From Piper betle (Eukaryota; Streptophyta; Magnoliopsida; Piperales; Piperaceae): a stretch of DNA of 64,000 bases. The translations under genes and the position numbers were made by a program. The notes under the pieces were generated by a model, which saw nothing but the letters and a program-made list of their open reading frames with translations, made no database searches and had not been told where the DNA came from. Where the stretch lies: positions 62,001 to 126,000 of the forward strand of contig JAURVB010006180.1 of assembly GCA_033002965.1 (NCBI GenBank), written 5' to 3'. Positions 47,681 to 59,669 of the stretch are shown here, one piece after another (the first letter of the stretch is position 1; each line of letters opens with the position of its first letter).

Positions 47681-49334
47681 TGGGGGAAGTTGCGGAGAGA
47701 GGGAGGAGGAAGGTTGTTGGAAATGATAAAACGGGCTTTTGCTACGTCCACGCCAATTAGCGACGGTGTTTTACCTCCTCCACGCCTTTTTGCGTCAATA
47801 CAGGTGACGGCAGAGGAGACGTCGCTTTTGACGCGATTCCACGCGCATTAATTAACCGAGGAATTTTACTTTTTTTTATTAATAAAAGAAGAATTTACGG
47901 TCTAAAATTAAGATTTTTCATCTATTATAACTATAACAAAAACATTAAAAAATATCAAATTGTCAAACCTTGATTTCTTTAATTAAAGTCTACCTTTACA
48001 ATACCAATCGACCCATGTCATTATTATATAAAAATTTATATATAAAATTCAATTCTATCTTTAACATATTCTAACCATGCATGATGTAACATTTTACTTT
48101 ATTATTCAATTAAAATTTACCTTTAAAAAATAGAATGTATCTCATTATTTTATAAAGATTTATCTATAAAATTAAATTTTATTTTTAAAATATTCTTTAC
48201 TAAGATAATAAAAATGATGTATTTATGATTAAAGGATAACAACATATATTCTTTACCATTTAAGGGTGCCTTCCATAATATTTGCGGTACCTTAAATACA
48301 CTAACATAAATAAAAAATTATCTTTAAGTTCCAAATAAAAAAATTTTAATTAAAAACAATATCTAAACTGAATTTTTTATTGTGATGGCCTTGGGAGACG
48401 ATCTTGCCATTTTTACCTAGCAAAGGCCTCCGCAGGTAGTTAAATGTAATGATAAGATCCAAAATTTAATATGATGGATTTAATTCATCTCTTAAAAATT
48501 TTATACTTGAAAATAATGGATGTAACCTTATTCCGTATTATATGGTAGGTTGAACTATGAATATACGATAGATTACTAGTTATATGCTAAGAAAGATGTA
48601 GATTAAAGTTAGCTACGGGTTAAATATAAGAATTTTATAGACAAATTTTTTTAAAGTGAATAGAATGTAATAATCTCAATTTAGTGTCATATTCACTCCC
48701 TCTTGGTGTAAGATCTAATTTATTAATATCTAATATGCATAATAATCTTCAAGTTGGTTAACTATATTTTTGAAAAAAATATTTTAAGTTAATCATGTTA
48801 CACTTTAAGATTGGCCATTATACTAAATCTAGATGTTGCCTCTACTCTCTCTTGGCAAGATCTAAAAGGTCACCACTGACAATAGTACGAGCAATCCACC
48901 AAATAACGTTACTCGCTCCATTGACAAGAGTTGTGGAACGGACCGGATCTAGCCCCCAAGCCAACATAAATTTAATTCATTTTAAATTTTATAAGCTTTT
49001 TTATTCAAATAAGTGGTAATCAGGGCATTATAAAAAATTTTAAAATGAAAACCATTCTTGAATAATTAATGGCAAACAAGACACTCTTCAATATGGAATA
49101 ATATATTAAACTTCCTATTAATAGTAAATTCTTCTAAGAGAATACGTGGAATTAAAAAAAATATTTTGATGTTAATAATTATTAGATTTTTTATTTCCTG
49201 ATTATTTTCCTCCCGCATGATGACATCCAACTATCCGAGGCACTAGGGATGAGGTTATAATTAACATTTAATTGCTTAATGCCCACTTTGACAATTTTGA
49301 GTAACAAGGATATGTTGATATGTTAATATGACTA
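47681..49334. other. AT-rich spacer
   Basis: No gene recognised. Strongly AT-rich from 47860 on. Short recurring phrases (ATTTATATATAAAATT and ATTTATCTATAAAATTAAAT, about 48036 and 48167) suggest a weak local duplication. Confidence 0.5.
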
Positions 49335-49342
49335 TTAGATAT

Positions 49343-50171
49343 CATGGTTGCATAAATTAGAATCGGTTTTCGAAGGAGTTAGAATCGGCATAGGAATTGG
49401 TCTAAATTGGACACGAATCAGTTCACTTGAATCGGTCTAAATAGGTCTAAATTAGTCATATATAATAATTTGACAACTCATAACATAAATATATAAAAAT
49501 TAAATATTGATGTTATTTTGATATTATTGTGTGTATTATATTTTATGATATTTTTTAAGATTTTTTTGAATTATTTAGAGTTAGTTATTATTTTTAACTC
49601 AAGTTGGACACAAGTTAAGTTTTAATTACGAGAATGCCATGACTGTTATTTCTTTCCCCTTCGGCTGTTCTCTCCCGCATCCGCCCTCTTTTCCCATCGC
49701 CACCGTTGCCAACGCCGCCACTGCTACCGTCGTGCCCCCTCCCCCAGACCTGCCCCGCCCTGTGCCCGCCGCGCCCCATCTCCCCCGGCCAGCTCGAGCC
49801 TGTCCCTCCCCACTGCCCCACCACTGTTGCCCCACCTCACCTCCCCCGCCAGCCGTGCTCCGCCCCCCGCCCCCACTACACCCCTAGGCTCGCCCCTCCA
49901 GATCCTCCCCCTACCCACACCCGACACCCCCCCCCCGTCGCCCAGTCACCGCCGTCGCCACTTGCCGTCACCACCCCGTCCTCCCCCGCCCCATCTATCG
50001 TCACCGTCCAGAATCGACCGATTTCGACTGATTTCAAAATTGGCTCAAATCGGCCGATTCACGAACCGATTCGAATAAAAATCGATTCAAGTAGTTTTTT
50101 GAATCGGTTTTCCTCCGATCCTAGTGGAATCGGCCGATTCTAATTCGGAATGGCCGATTTTCACAACTGTG
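49343..50171. mobile_element. Second non-autonomous hAT-type transposon, 829 bp
   Basis: A perfect 8-bp duplication TTAGATAT (49335-49342 and 50172-50179) flanks imperfect inverted ends: CATGGTTGCATAAATTAGAA on the left and, inverted, CACAGTTGTGAAAATCGG on the right. Subterminal parts repeat GAATCGG/CCGATTC many times in both orientations. The core combines an AT-rich half, the module TCAAGTTGGACACAAGTTAA with AATTACGAGAATGCCA, and a C/G-rich half (49670-50000). No transposase is present. Confidence 0.85.
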
Positions 50172-50179
50172 TTAGATAT

Positions 50180-52085
50180 TCATTGATTTATAGTTAATAT
50201 TAAAAAGATTTTTAAGAGTAAATTGAAGGGTAATAGCATCAGATTTTATACATATTTAATTGTGAGTATAATTGTGTCTAATACTTCTTGAAAATTTGTA
50301 TAATAATACTTCCTATTGTAGATTGTCTTTTTTTTTTGACAAATAAAGTTTTTGTGTAAGAAGCGTGAAATGAGAGTCGTGAAGTAGTAAGTTTTAAGAT
50401 ATTTGATATTTTATTTTTTTACAAATCTATCACTCACCTACTAAGTGGCCCACCAAATGCTATTAGACATTTTTTTTAAACATGAGAAAAAAAACTGTTA
50501 GAAGAAGGATTGGGCAAGAAGATAAGGCAAATCATAAATTTCATTTATTTGGGAATTTAATGTTGGGAAATCAATTTTGATGCAGGTTCATATCATATCT
50601 TATGATCATTAACTGTATGTATTAAAGTCCCTCTTACATATCTTACAAAATTAACAAAATATATAGAAGAGAAAAAAATACACCAAATTGAAAAAAAAAC
50701 AGATAAAATAATTATGTATATGCAAAAAATTTATAAAAAATAATTACTTATGTTGAATTTTAACCATTGTTTTAAATATCGTAACGATAATCATACCGGA
50801 TTTGTAAGTGGTAAGGGTATTTGGTTCAAGTGGGTTAAACTATCTTGAATTATATTTTAAAATTATAAATAAAATATATAATTAAATGTTAAAAATATAT
50901 TTTATTATTAATATTTTATTAAAATATTAAATAAAATACTAATATTTTAAACAAAAAATTAAATTTTGTAAAAACTTTGTACTAAAAATCGAATACCGAA
51001 TACCATGGCGTCTATGAATCGAAGACGCTTTATATATCTAATTAGCCCAACTTATTTTGTAAACAAATCTGATAGCTCTACGTTTCAAGGCCCGCCTCCA
51101 TAAGAGCTCTAAATCCAATTGGTTCAAGCCCGCTCCATTAAGATAAGAATTAGTGAAATATTTATGGAGATAAACTTGGTCTAATAAAGTGAGATATTTG
51201 CTGAAAAAATGTAGAAAATCTTCACAACTCTTATCTGTAAAAGGTATATAAATAGAATAAAAATTATTGAAGAAGAGGGTTTTTGGTTAGGGATTTTTGT
51301 TGGGAATTTCTTTAGAAGATTAAAGGACTCCAAACTTAGGAGATTTGAAGGCTCGTCCATCAGTTTTGGAGCTCAGGCTCCATCTTTATGTTTCCGTCAT
51401 TATTTTTTGTATAAGTCCTACAGCATGAAAAAAAAACCATCTTTATAGTTCTTTAAAATTTGTAGATTTCAGGGAGTATTATCTCCCAAGTAATAACTTT
51501 GTAATTTTTTATTATTAACTTATTTAATCGTCTTTAGATAATCCTATTTTGAAAAACCCACTATTTCTAAAGAATTTCATCATCAAACATACAATTCAAC
51601 ATTTTTTTAAAAAAAAACACGTAAAAATGTGATTGAACACATGATATAAAAGCTTTTAAACTACGTTGAATTTGAAGGTGATATACTCTATACCAAATAC
51701 AACGAAATGAGACTTGCCACAATACATCCCCATGTAGTAATTTGTTTATCGGTTATGATCTCCACGAAAAGGGGAACATAAATAATTGTTATGGTTTTTT
51801 TTTACTAATTATAGAGATTATAACTAATCATTAAAATATAAATTAGAATTGAAAATTTTAATTTATATTAATTATATAGATTATAACTTATCATTAAACT
51901 GGAGAGCCCCATCTCGGTAAGAGGATTCAAGAGTTACAAGGATCATTAGCAAATTTTTTTTACCAAAATCATTCATTTACAAAATTTTTTTCTGCAGCCA
52001 AAAGATCAGATAACATTATTCCAAAATATAAAATGAAGAGAAAAAAAGTAAGACGAAATATAAAAAAATATAACAAACAAGACAA
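50180..52085. other. AT-rich spacer
   Basis: About 1.9 kb of AT-rich sequence without a recognisable gene or RNA. The bases just below 52086 should contain the 3' UTR of the minus-strand gene. Confidence 0.5.
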
Positions 52086-52944
52086 TTATGAAGCGGCGGT
52101 CCTAATTTGTTTGCGGAGCTCCTCCTCAATTGCGTTCGCCGCCTTCACCTCCGCCTCCCCGTCGGCCCACTTCCTCCTCGCCCTCCACCTCTCCAACTCC
52201 GCCGTCTTCTCCTTCTCCTGCGGCCTCCTCGCCGGCACCGCCGATTTCAATTCACTGACGAGCAACTTCATCGACTGGTTCTCTCTCTTCATTCTCTCCA
52301 CGTCCCGACCCATCCCTTCAACGGCTTCTATAGCAATCGGCGACTTCGCTGCCTGGACGACGTCGTCCTCCACCCGCTCGACGCTGAGCTTGTCTAGCGT
52401 GAAAGGGGACGCCTTTGTTCATGTCGGTCGGGAAATTGACAGCCCACCGGAGCCTCACCGCGGCCGACTTCCCGACAGTGACCTCCGACCGAGCCAATGC
52501 AAAGACTCCCGATATCAACCCATCATCGCCGCCGGCGTCTACATTTTGAGAGGGGGAGGAGGAAACGAGGAACCTTTTGAGGGAGAAGTGGCCGAAGCGG
52601 GGGCGGAGATGGAGGGAGAAGACGGGGGCGGAGCCGGGGCGGGCGAGGTCGAAGCGGGCGGAGAGGACGAGAGGGGAGTCGGCCGGGGAGCCGAAGGCGC
52701 CTACGCCGGACTTGAGGGAGAGGGAGAAGGAGGAGGAGGAAGTGGGGTGGTAGGAGAGGGAGAGGGTAGGGCCGCCGGAGGAGGAGGTGGTGAGGCGGAA
52801 GGAGAGGTCGGAGGGGCGGGTGCCGGCGGTGGCGGCGACGGAGAAGGGGAGGCCGAGGGCGGAGACGGGGATTTTGGTCCGGAGGAGGAGACGGCGGTCG
52901 GCGTCGCCGGCTTCGGAGTCGAGGATTTGGAGGGACGCCTTCAT
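52086..52944 (-). CDS. Plant-conserved protein of unknown function, apparent frameshift
   Basis: Starts ATG 52944 with MKASLQILD and continues LLLRTKIPVSALGLPFS, SGVGAFGSPADSPLVLSARF and LRPRFGHFSLKRF. This is the layout of a plant family of unknown function: an N-terminal beta-rich region followed by a C-terminal coiled coil. The frame runs out of family sense near 52400; one base fewer (extra base about 52401) gives VPFTLDKLSVERVEDD and continues to 52086 through a charged coiled coil (MKRENQSMKLLVSELKS, ELERWRARRKWADGEAEVKA). The repaired length is about 285 residues. It is intronless and extremely GC-rich, unlike its AT-rich flanks. I recognise the family layout but not a function. Confidence 0.75.
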
Positions 52945-53905
52945 GGCCTCTAAAATGAAGCCGTCAATTAGCCGCCACCAAAAATGTATTTGAGCGTTAT
53001 CTTCTCTAGTTTAAAAAATGGGATTTTATTATTATTAAAAAAAGACGATTTTTATAGACCTCAAAATATGCTTAAGCTTAGTAAAATTTATTTATTAATT
53101 GAAACATGATAATTATCCTTTATTATAAATGAAACATAATAATTATCCTTTATTATAAAAAATGATTTTTAAAAACCTCAAAGTATGCTTAAGCTTATTA
53201 AGATTTATTTATTAATTGAAACATAATAATTGCTCTTTATTATAAAACAACAAGTGAAAGTTTTAAATTATAAATTAATACTTTTAGTTTTTAGTCTTGC
53301 AACTTTTTAGCTGTGGGAACCGTCCGATTAGTGATATTTTGGAAGTGCAAAGAAAGAGAAATTCTTTTGAATTGAAATTTTATATAATTTATAATCTCGC
53401 GAAACTAATTTCCACGGTTGGTCCTGTATTTATTTTATTTTAAAGACAAGATCTGACCAAATTGGACCCGAGCTAAATCAAGTTTAATTAAAATTTATCA
53501 CAACCTCAACTCATTATATAATTAATAATAACTTTTTATTTCAACTATACTTCTAGAGGATTTGTTCTTTGGCATAAATTAGAAAACAAATTGCCATTTT
53601 TTTATCGTGAATGCCATCCACTTTTCTACATTATTTACATAAATAAAGCATTTCTTTTTTTCTTTTCCAACCTCAGTAAATCAAACTTACGAAGCAGCAA
53701 CAGAAACAATATAGTCGCATCGAATGCATTCAATGGAATGAATATGTTCGCCGCAATGAATAGTTTACAAAAGAACAGTAGCAAATCAGCAAAATGTTCA
53801 AACAAAAAACAACTTGAAGTTCATATACATGAACCATATCTTCAACGGGTTCAAATTATTGTATTACTTTTACATTCCAAAACTCGACATTACCGTAATT
53901 TACAA
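52945..53905. other. Spacer
   Basis: AT-rich. CTTAAGCTTA-like phrases recur with ATTTATTTATTAATTGAAACATAATAATT at about 53069-53115 and 53185-53235, a small local duplication. No gene seen. Confidence 0.6.
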
Positions 53906-55037
53906 TTACACATCAAGCAAAGCATATGATGGGGCGGGAAGGAAAGGGAAAGGAGCAATAGATGCATACGAAACTGGGGATCTAGAGGCACTGGCTGGTC
54001 TCTTTTTCTGCTCATCTACGTTACCATTATCTGTGAAGTCACTTGTCTCAATTTTCACCGCTGATCCTACCAGACACTCAGATTCCTCTGCTTCCAGTTG
54101 CAGCGAGCCAAGTGTTTGGTGGCCGCTGAAACAGCATTCCTGCCATGAAGGTGGGTGGGTAGAGAAGACTAACATGAGACATTCTCCTGGCCTTTTGTGT
54201 TGTGCGATCCCGATAAAATGAAAAAGCAGCAGCACTCAAGATCAATGTCAAGAGAGTTGTTTCAGCACCAAACCATTCTGTCGTAAGGCCTCCTGTTAAA
54301 GAGAATACTCAGTTCTAAATTCCTTGCTTACTGAAAATAAAGAAGTAATAAGACATTATAAATGTCCAGCTGTTTGGTATAACGTTATTTACCCACAAAG
54401 AAAAGGGTAAGAAAGACAACGCCGCTTTTTAATGGTGATAAATCATCCATACTTTAGTACTTCAAAGCCTCTTATGTAATAATATAAAAACCAGAGATAG
54501 GTAAGTCATTCTACACGAATAAGATTGAGTAAAACAAGTCCTCTAATTGTTCCTGAACATTTAGGAACATAGCCAGGATTGGCTCTAACAAACATTTTGT
54601 ATTCCAAATCTCCTGCACATTAGTACTAGCACTGACCTTGATATTATTTTTTGAATTATTAAACAACACAACCAAAACAGTGCTTTGTGGAAATATGAAA
54701 AATAGGCTAAAGTTATAGTAACTCACAATCATAGGCCACATCCCAGAGGAAGCATGTAAAGGCAGTTACGAAGTGCCACCAAGGCAGTTCTTTGAGCAGA
54801 TGCATCAGCAACAGAAAACATCTTAAAACTGAAACATGCTCATTTCAATAACTTAGCTGGATGATCACAACAGTTAAGAGACAAAAACGATCGAGATGAA
54901 GTCACGTTTACCCGCCAGCAGCATTATCATTCCTACATAAATAAGCAAGAGCCATAAAGCGAGGTATTTGCCGAAAATATAAAGCAGCAGGGAGCATCAT
55001 CCCATTCACGGAAATCTCGCCCGCAGCAGCAGCCCAC
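53906..55037 (-). pseudogene. COX10: 5'-truncated COX10 (protoheme IX farnesyltransferase) copy
   Basis: COX10 makes heme O for cytochrome oxidase in the mitochondrial inner membrane. Only the last three exons are visible: 55037-54912, 54828-54727 and 54292-53906. They encode WAAAAGEISVNGMMLPAALY, IPRFMALAYLCRND, RTALVALRNCLYMLPLG, AFSFYRDRT and the plant-type C-terminus SYASIAPFPFLPAPS. The upstream exons (mitochondrial presequence, the catalytic Asp-rich loop and most helices) are not found in the 1.2 kb before the divergent gene at 56225. The frame breaks at the end of the middle exon (LPLG then a missing F before VAYD, about 54738) and again near 54113 in the last exon. The middle/last exon junction would also create a stop. 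Probably a truncated duplicate; sequencing error may explain some of the breaks but not the missing exons. Confidence 0.85.
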
Positions 55038-56224
55038 CTGAGAAGTGTCCAAACATCAATGTTGCTAAGCAAGCAGGCAGAGTACATTGATCAGCATGCT
55101 TCGAATGACTAGTGACAAAAGAACCTTGATACCAGCACGGCTCAAGAGTAAATAAAAAATAAAATAAAGGAAGCTGGATCACAAACTATCAACATTGGCC
55201 AACTTTACCAACTACCAATTCAGCCTGGAAAATCATGCAAGCAAAAGTATAACGTAATGGCCTTAGGCTTCAAAGTTAAACCTATAAAAGGTTACAACAC
55301 TTGAAGAAATTGATCATGAAGGAAAGAGATTCAGTCAGTATAAGACTAACAAACTCAAAAGAACCGTGGACAGTCTTACAACTCGTTATTATTCAGCTCC
55401 ATTATAACTATTATTATCAACTAAAAAATTTATCATTGTCAATGATTATAACTCCATTGTTTTGTTTTTTTGTTTTGAAAAAAAGCTACCACTGTTAACA
55501 ATTATATTATTTTTTATGTGTATTGAAACTCCTGCAGCTTAAGATAATTATAACCAGTTTCTTCGTAATGCTATTACATAAGATGAATAAATATTTAAGT
55601 ATATTTGTAGTACTTAAAGATGCAATCGTTTGATTTCATAAAAATAAGTTGGATGAATAATATAATGAATCATGTTCATGTATCACAAGGGTTGAAGTTT
55701 CCTGGACTCATTCTATTCAAAAAATATGTGCTATTACTTGATTTTGTGTACAATATTATGATAAAGAAAATATTTAGGCGTCAAATCTTATAACAACGTT
55801 CAAATTTGACCGAAAATTAGGTATAATAGTAATTTTAAGACCCGGCGAACAACTAGATATCGATGAATAATAATATTTATTTATTATTAAAATTTTAAAA
55901 TTACCATTGATGAAATTTAATAAGGAATGATTTGTACACATATACATAATAAAACTTTAAAGCAGCACTCTTATGATAAATTGAAATATTTTAATTCCAA
56001 ACGATAGTCTTTTAAGACCAACCGATAAAAATAGAAACAAAGTATGAATTAATCATTTGAGAAGTATTTGATGCATCGTCGTCATAATAATAATAATAAT
56101 AATAATAATATAAATATAAATATAAATTATTTAAATTAAATTAATATTAATTAATAAGCTTGATCCCACCCTATTAAATATTTCCAATTTCTATAAAAAG
56201 GATCGTACTTCAGCTTCGCCGTCC
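55038..56224. other. Spacer between the COX10 fragment and the GNAT gene
   Basis: AT-rich; searched on the minus strand for upstream COX10 exons, none recognised. An (ATA/TAA)n microsatellite lies at about 56083-56110. Confidence 0.6.
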
Positions 56225-57872
56225 ATGGCGGTCAGTGTAATCCACTCTCTCCCTCCCCATCCCTCCCAACTCCGGCAGCCGGCGGCACCGCATCTCGCCG
56301 CCGCTCATCCTCTCCACCAACCCCGCCGACCTCGACCCCATCCTCCTCCACTCCCTCTTCCTCTCCTCCAACTACTCCCCCTCCGTTTCCCCGACGTCGG
56401 CCCCAGCGGCTTCGTCGCCCCCGTCGCCCTGGAAAGACTCCGCCTTGCCGTCTCCAACAGCTCCGTCGTCGTCTCTGCGTTCGTTGGAGAGCACGAGCAC
56501 GAGCTTGGGCTCGGCGGGTTGGTGGGGAGGATGGTCGGAGGACTGCGTCGGGTGGGAGGTTGGTGGGGTCCGGCCGCGCCGTCTCCGACGGTGCCCTCAC
56601 GGCCTCTATCCATGACGTGGTGGTAATGAGGAATTTTTGTTCAAGCTTATCTTTTGATTGTGACATGCTTTGAAATTGCGAAAAGGTGGTATTTTTTCAA
56701 TCCTTTGGTTATGAGAAGTAGCTGCATTTTGTGAATTACAGTTTGAACAGTAATTTACGTATTTTTTAAAACAATTTTAATACAATCTATTAGGAGGATT
56801 TATTTTGTCTAATATAGGAGTGTGGTCTCGTACTGTATGTTGTGAAGATGATGTTTTTTTGCGTTTTGATTATGAGGAGTAGCTGCATTTTGTGAAGTTG
56901 AAATAGGGCAGTGATTTGTCATGTTCTTAGTTTTTTTGTTAAAAAAATGCAAGCTACAAGAAGGGTTGATTATTTCTAAGAGAGTTGCTTTTGTGGGTAT
57001 TGTTGATTGATTCATTTGATTATTAACTTTTTGTGTTTATTTGGATCCCATTTTCATAACCTTTTTTAGATGAAAACATGAGTTCTGCAAATACTAACAA
57101 TGATACAATTCAGCAATTTTCAGGTTGAACCTTCACTGCGAAGAATGGGAATTGGCCGGAAGATTGTGAACAAAATTATAAGGTGGATTTATAGTGAACA
57201 AAAGTTGATTCAGTTTTTCTTGGATTTTTTAGTTGTTTTGGATAATTTCTTACGAGTTTTAGTATTTCTCAAGCATGATCTTGTCATTGCTTGTTTCTTA
57301 TTTTCTTCATTGTTCATGACTTACTCTGGTTTTTCCTTGCAGGCTTCTTACTAATCGAGGCATCTATGATATATCTGCTCTTTGTTCTGACAGAGAGAGG
57401 TGACTAATCACCTAGCTCTTACCTTCTCTAGTCGTTTAAAAAACATCTTACTTGCTTAATTGACGAAATATTAATTGCGGTTGGACAATCTGCTTTTACC
57501 CAAGAAGCTTGTTCTCGTGTCGAAAGATAGCGATAACCATGACCTGATTCTTGTTTTTAAGATTGAGATGCAGTTTTTTGGATGGAAATGACAGGATATA
57601 TTGTAGATTTGTGATGTATTTAGGATTTCATGGATTAAGGACATTCTTTCAAGTATTACTTTGCCCAAGCAATTACATATAGATATCGATTTGTTAATTT
57701 TGTGAAGTTGTGTAGGATGTTCTTTGAGTCATGTGGATTTGGGGAAGACTCTCTTGGTTCCACCACTATGATGTACTGTCGACCTGCGCCAGATTCAGTT
57801 CATGATGATACAACAGCTAGGCGTATTGGGCGGTTGCTGTTATTGGTTCCACCACTGCGAGAGGCCTTATAG
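56225..57872 (+). CDS. GCN5-related N-acetyltransferase (GNAT), apparent frameshifts in exon 1
   Basis: Acetyl-CoA-dependent acetyltransferase of the plant GNAT family; the substrate is not evident. Exons: 56225-56622, 57124-57182, 57343-57399 and 57716-57872 (stop TAG). Exons 2-4 are in phase and encode the acetyl-CoA loop VEPSLRRMGIGRKIV, LLTNRGIYDISALCS and FFESCGFGEDSLGSTTMMY. Exon 1 has the expected content spread over three frames: STNPADLDPILLHSLFLS in one, RFPDVGPSGFVAPVALERLR in the second, and VGSGRAVSDGALTASIHDVV in the third. The breaks fall at the C run 56377-56381, the G run 56554-56556 and a third place between about 56283 and 56310. The first two are each repaired by one added base. 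The 5' exon is very GC-rich. The N-terminus may be an organelle presequence. Confidence 0.88.
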
Positions 57873-58680
57873 TCTGAAATGGCTTAAGCTGATAAACCAT
57901 CAATCATCTGAAGCTCAGGGAATTTTTTGTTGATTTCCAGACACAGTAAATGGTGCTCTTATGAGTTCATATTTAAAAACCACCTAGCTTTCCTCTCAGG
58001 TGATGCAAATCTTGATTTGGTTTCTTGACAACTTGCAAATGGCAGCCGTAGTCAAGGAACTCTTTTTAATTCCATCAATCATGTTAGATAAAAGGGATTT
58101 TGTGTCAAACAAGCCTGTGTTAATGTATATAGCAGAGCAGCAGATCAGATCGTGTATATTAGGGCTCTCGTTTCATATTTTAAAGCATCTGGCTTACAGT
58201 GTTTTTCCAGCATAGAAAGGGGTATATTGTACCAGTTAACAAAGCCATCGTTCTCTTGACGCGGTTTGTTGCCATTCATTCTGTAAACAGTTTATAGTTG
58301 CTTCTTCTATAAACAGTTTGATTGTAGCCTCAAACCTGAGAGCTCTTGTATTGATAATGGGAGCAATCTTTTTGCCCGTCACATTTGAAGGGTGGAGAAT
58401 CTTGAAAGCTCTATCCGAATGAAAGCTGACGTTCATGGGAGGGAATGTGTTCGTCCAAAAGTTCAAACTAGTGCCGTAGAATTTCAACATTATCAAGTAA
58501 AGTATTCTTCTTTATCTTGAAAATAAGTTTCACTTTATGCTACCCTTTCTCTGTTCCTCACTTTACCAAACGATCTTTCACGCGTTACATGATCATAGAA
58601 TATAGAACCCATATGTCTCCCTTGTTCTCAGACCTATCTGTTTCTTGTCACCGAAGAGAGTTGTCGCTTGTGCCAAAGCT
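57873..58680. other. GNAT 3' flank and C2 gene upstream region
   Basis: The first few hundred bases are probably the GNAT 3' UTR. The remainder is spacer/5' leader of the C2 gene. No other gene recognised. Confidence 0.5.
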
Positions 58681-59669
58681 ATGACGAAGATCCAGGTCGA
58701 AGTGTGCTTAGTTTCAGCTCGCGGCCTTAGGCGCTCATTGTCGTTCTGGAAACTGCAGTGGTTTTCTGTGGGATGGATTAACGAACTTTGCTGTAACAAT
58801 TGATGCGTCAGAGACAAGCGTACAAGATCTTTGCCTCACCGTTGAAGTTCATAGCAGAGAGCCCCTATTCCTAAGAGAGAAACTGTATGGGACAGCCACA
58901 ATTCAATTGAAAGAGTTCTTTCTGAAGTTTGCCAATAACTCCTGCGGCTTGAGCTCTGGGATTGAAGAAGTGGGTAGCTTTCAGTTGAGGAAGAAAAGAT
59001 CAAAGAAGCCTCTGGGATTTGTCGATGTGTCTGTCCGAATTTCAGAGGTCAAAACGGGTATGTCTTCCAACACAGGTAGGTAGTCCTCAATCCTTCACAA
59101 AATCTAACTTTGATCTAATCTGCAATCATGAATGAAATTCATATTCTAGTTGCTAATCCCCAAACAGGTATTCTGGAAGAAGGAGCATATAGACTTCCAG
59201 ATGACAGAAATGGCTTCCCAGTGAACATATCAAATGGACCTGCTACGTCCTGCTATCCCTCTCACCCCTATCCACGTCCTGCCAATGACCAACCAATGAA
59301 CTACCCGCCAACAATGCCCCCTTCCAACCATGCTGTGGCTCCTCCTCCAATCTACTCGACCATGCCTGCTCCCCATCGACCGTGTACACTGCCACCGCCG
59401 CCCCCACCTTCTCATGGGGGCTTCATGCCCACATTTCTCCCAGCAACTGGACCACTTCCTCCCAGCTATATAAACATGCCACCATCAGCCGCAGGTGGGC
59501 GAGGCAGCGGAGTAGCTTGGGAATGGGGTTGGGGGCAGGAGCATTGGCTGCCGGAGCTGTGATCTTTGGCGATGATTTCATGTCTGGGTTTGATTATTCA
59601 TCGGGCTTCAATGGTGGCAGTTTGACTGTCTCCACCAATCCTCTGAAAAATTTATGTTTTATCTTCTGA
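58681..59669 (+). pseudogene. C2-domain protein gene, internally deleted and frameshifted
   Basis: Resembles the plant C2 (calcium-dependent lipid-binding) family that starts MxKIxVEVCLxSARGLRR. ATG 58681 encodes MTKIQVEVCLVSARGLRR then FWKLQWFSVGWI. The next ~23 residues normally found (the loop carrying Asp/Asn-rich strands 2-3) are missing, and the sequence jumps at about 58781 into another frame with NFAVTIDASETSVQDLCLTV, EVHSREPLFLREKLYGTATI and SFQLRKKRSKKPLGFVDVSV. A GT donor follows at 59076, and the second exon (from about 59168) encodes a Pro-rich region and, after a further shift near 59505-59515, the glycine-rich LGMGLGAGALAAGAVIFGDD and FMSGFDYSSGF. Without the missing segment the C2 fold would be incomplete. 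Either a real deletion or an assembly collapse. Confidence 0.75.

Noticed and set aside
49639..50143. Pro-rich frames in the second hAT element
   Set aside because: Lie entirely between the element's ends and consist of low-complexity CCT/CCC codons.
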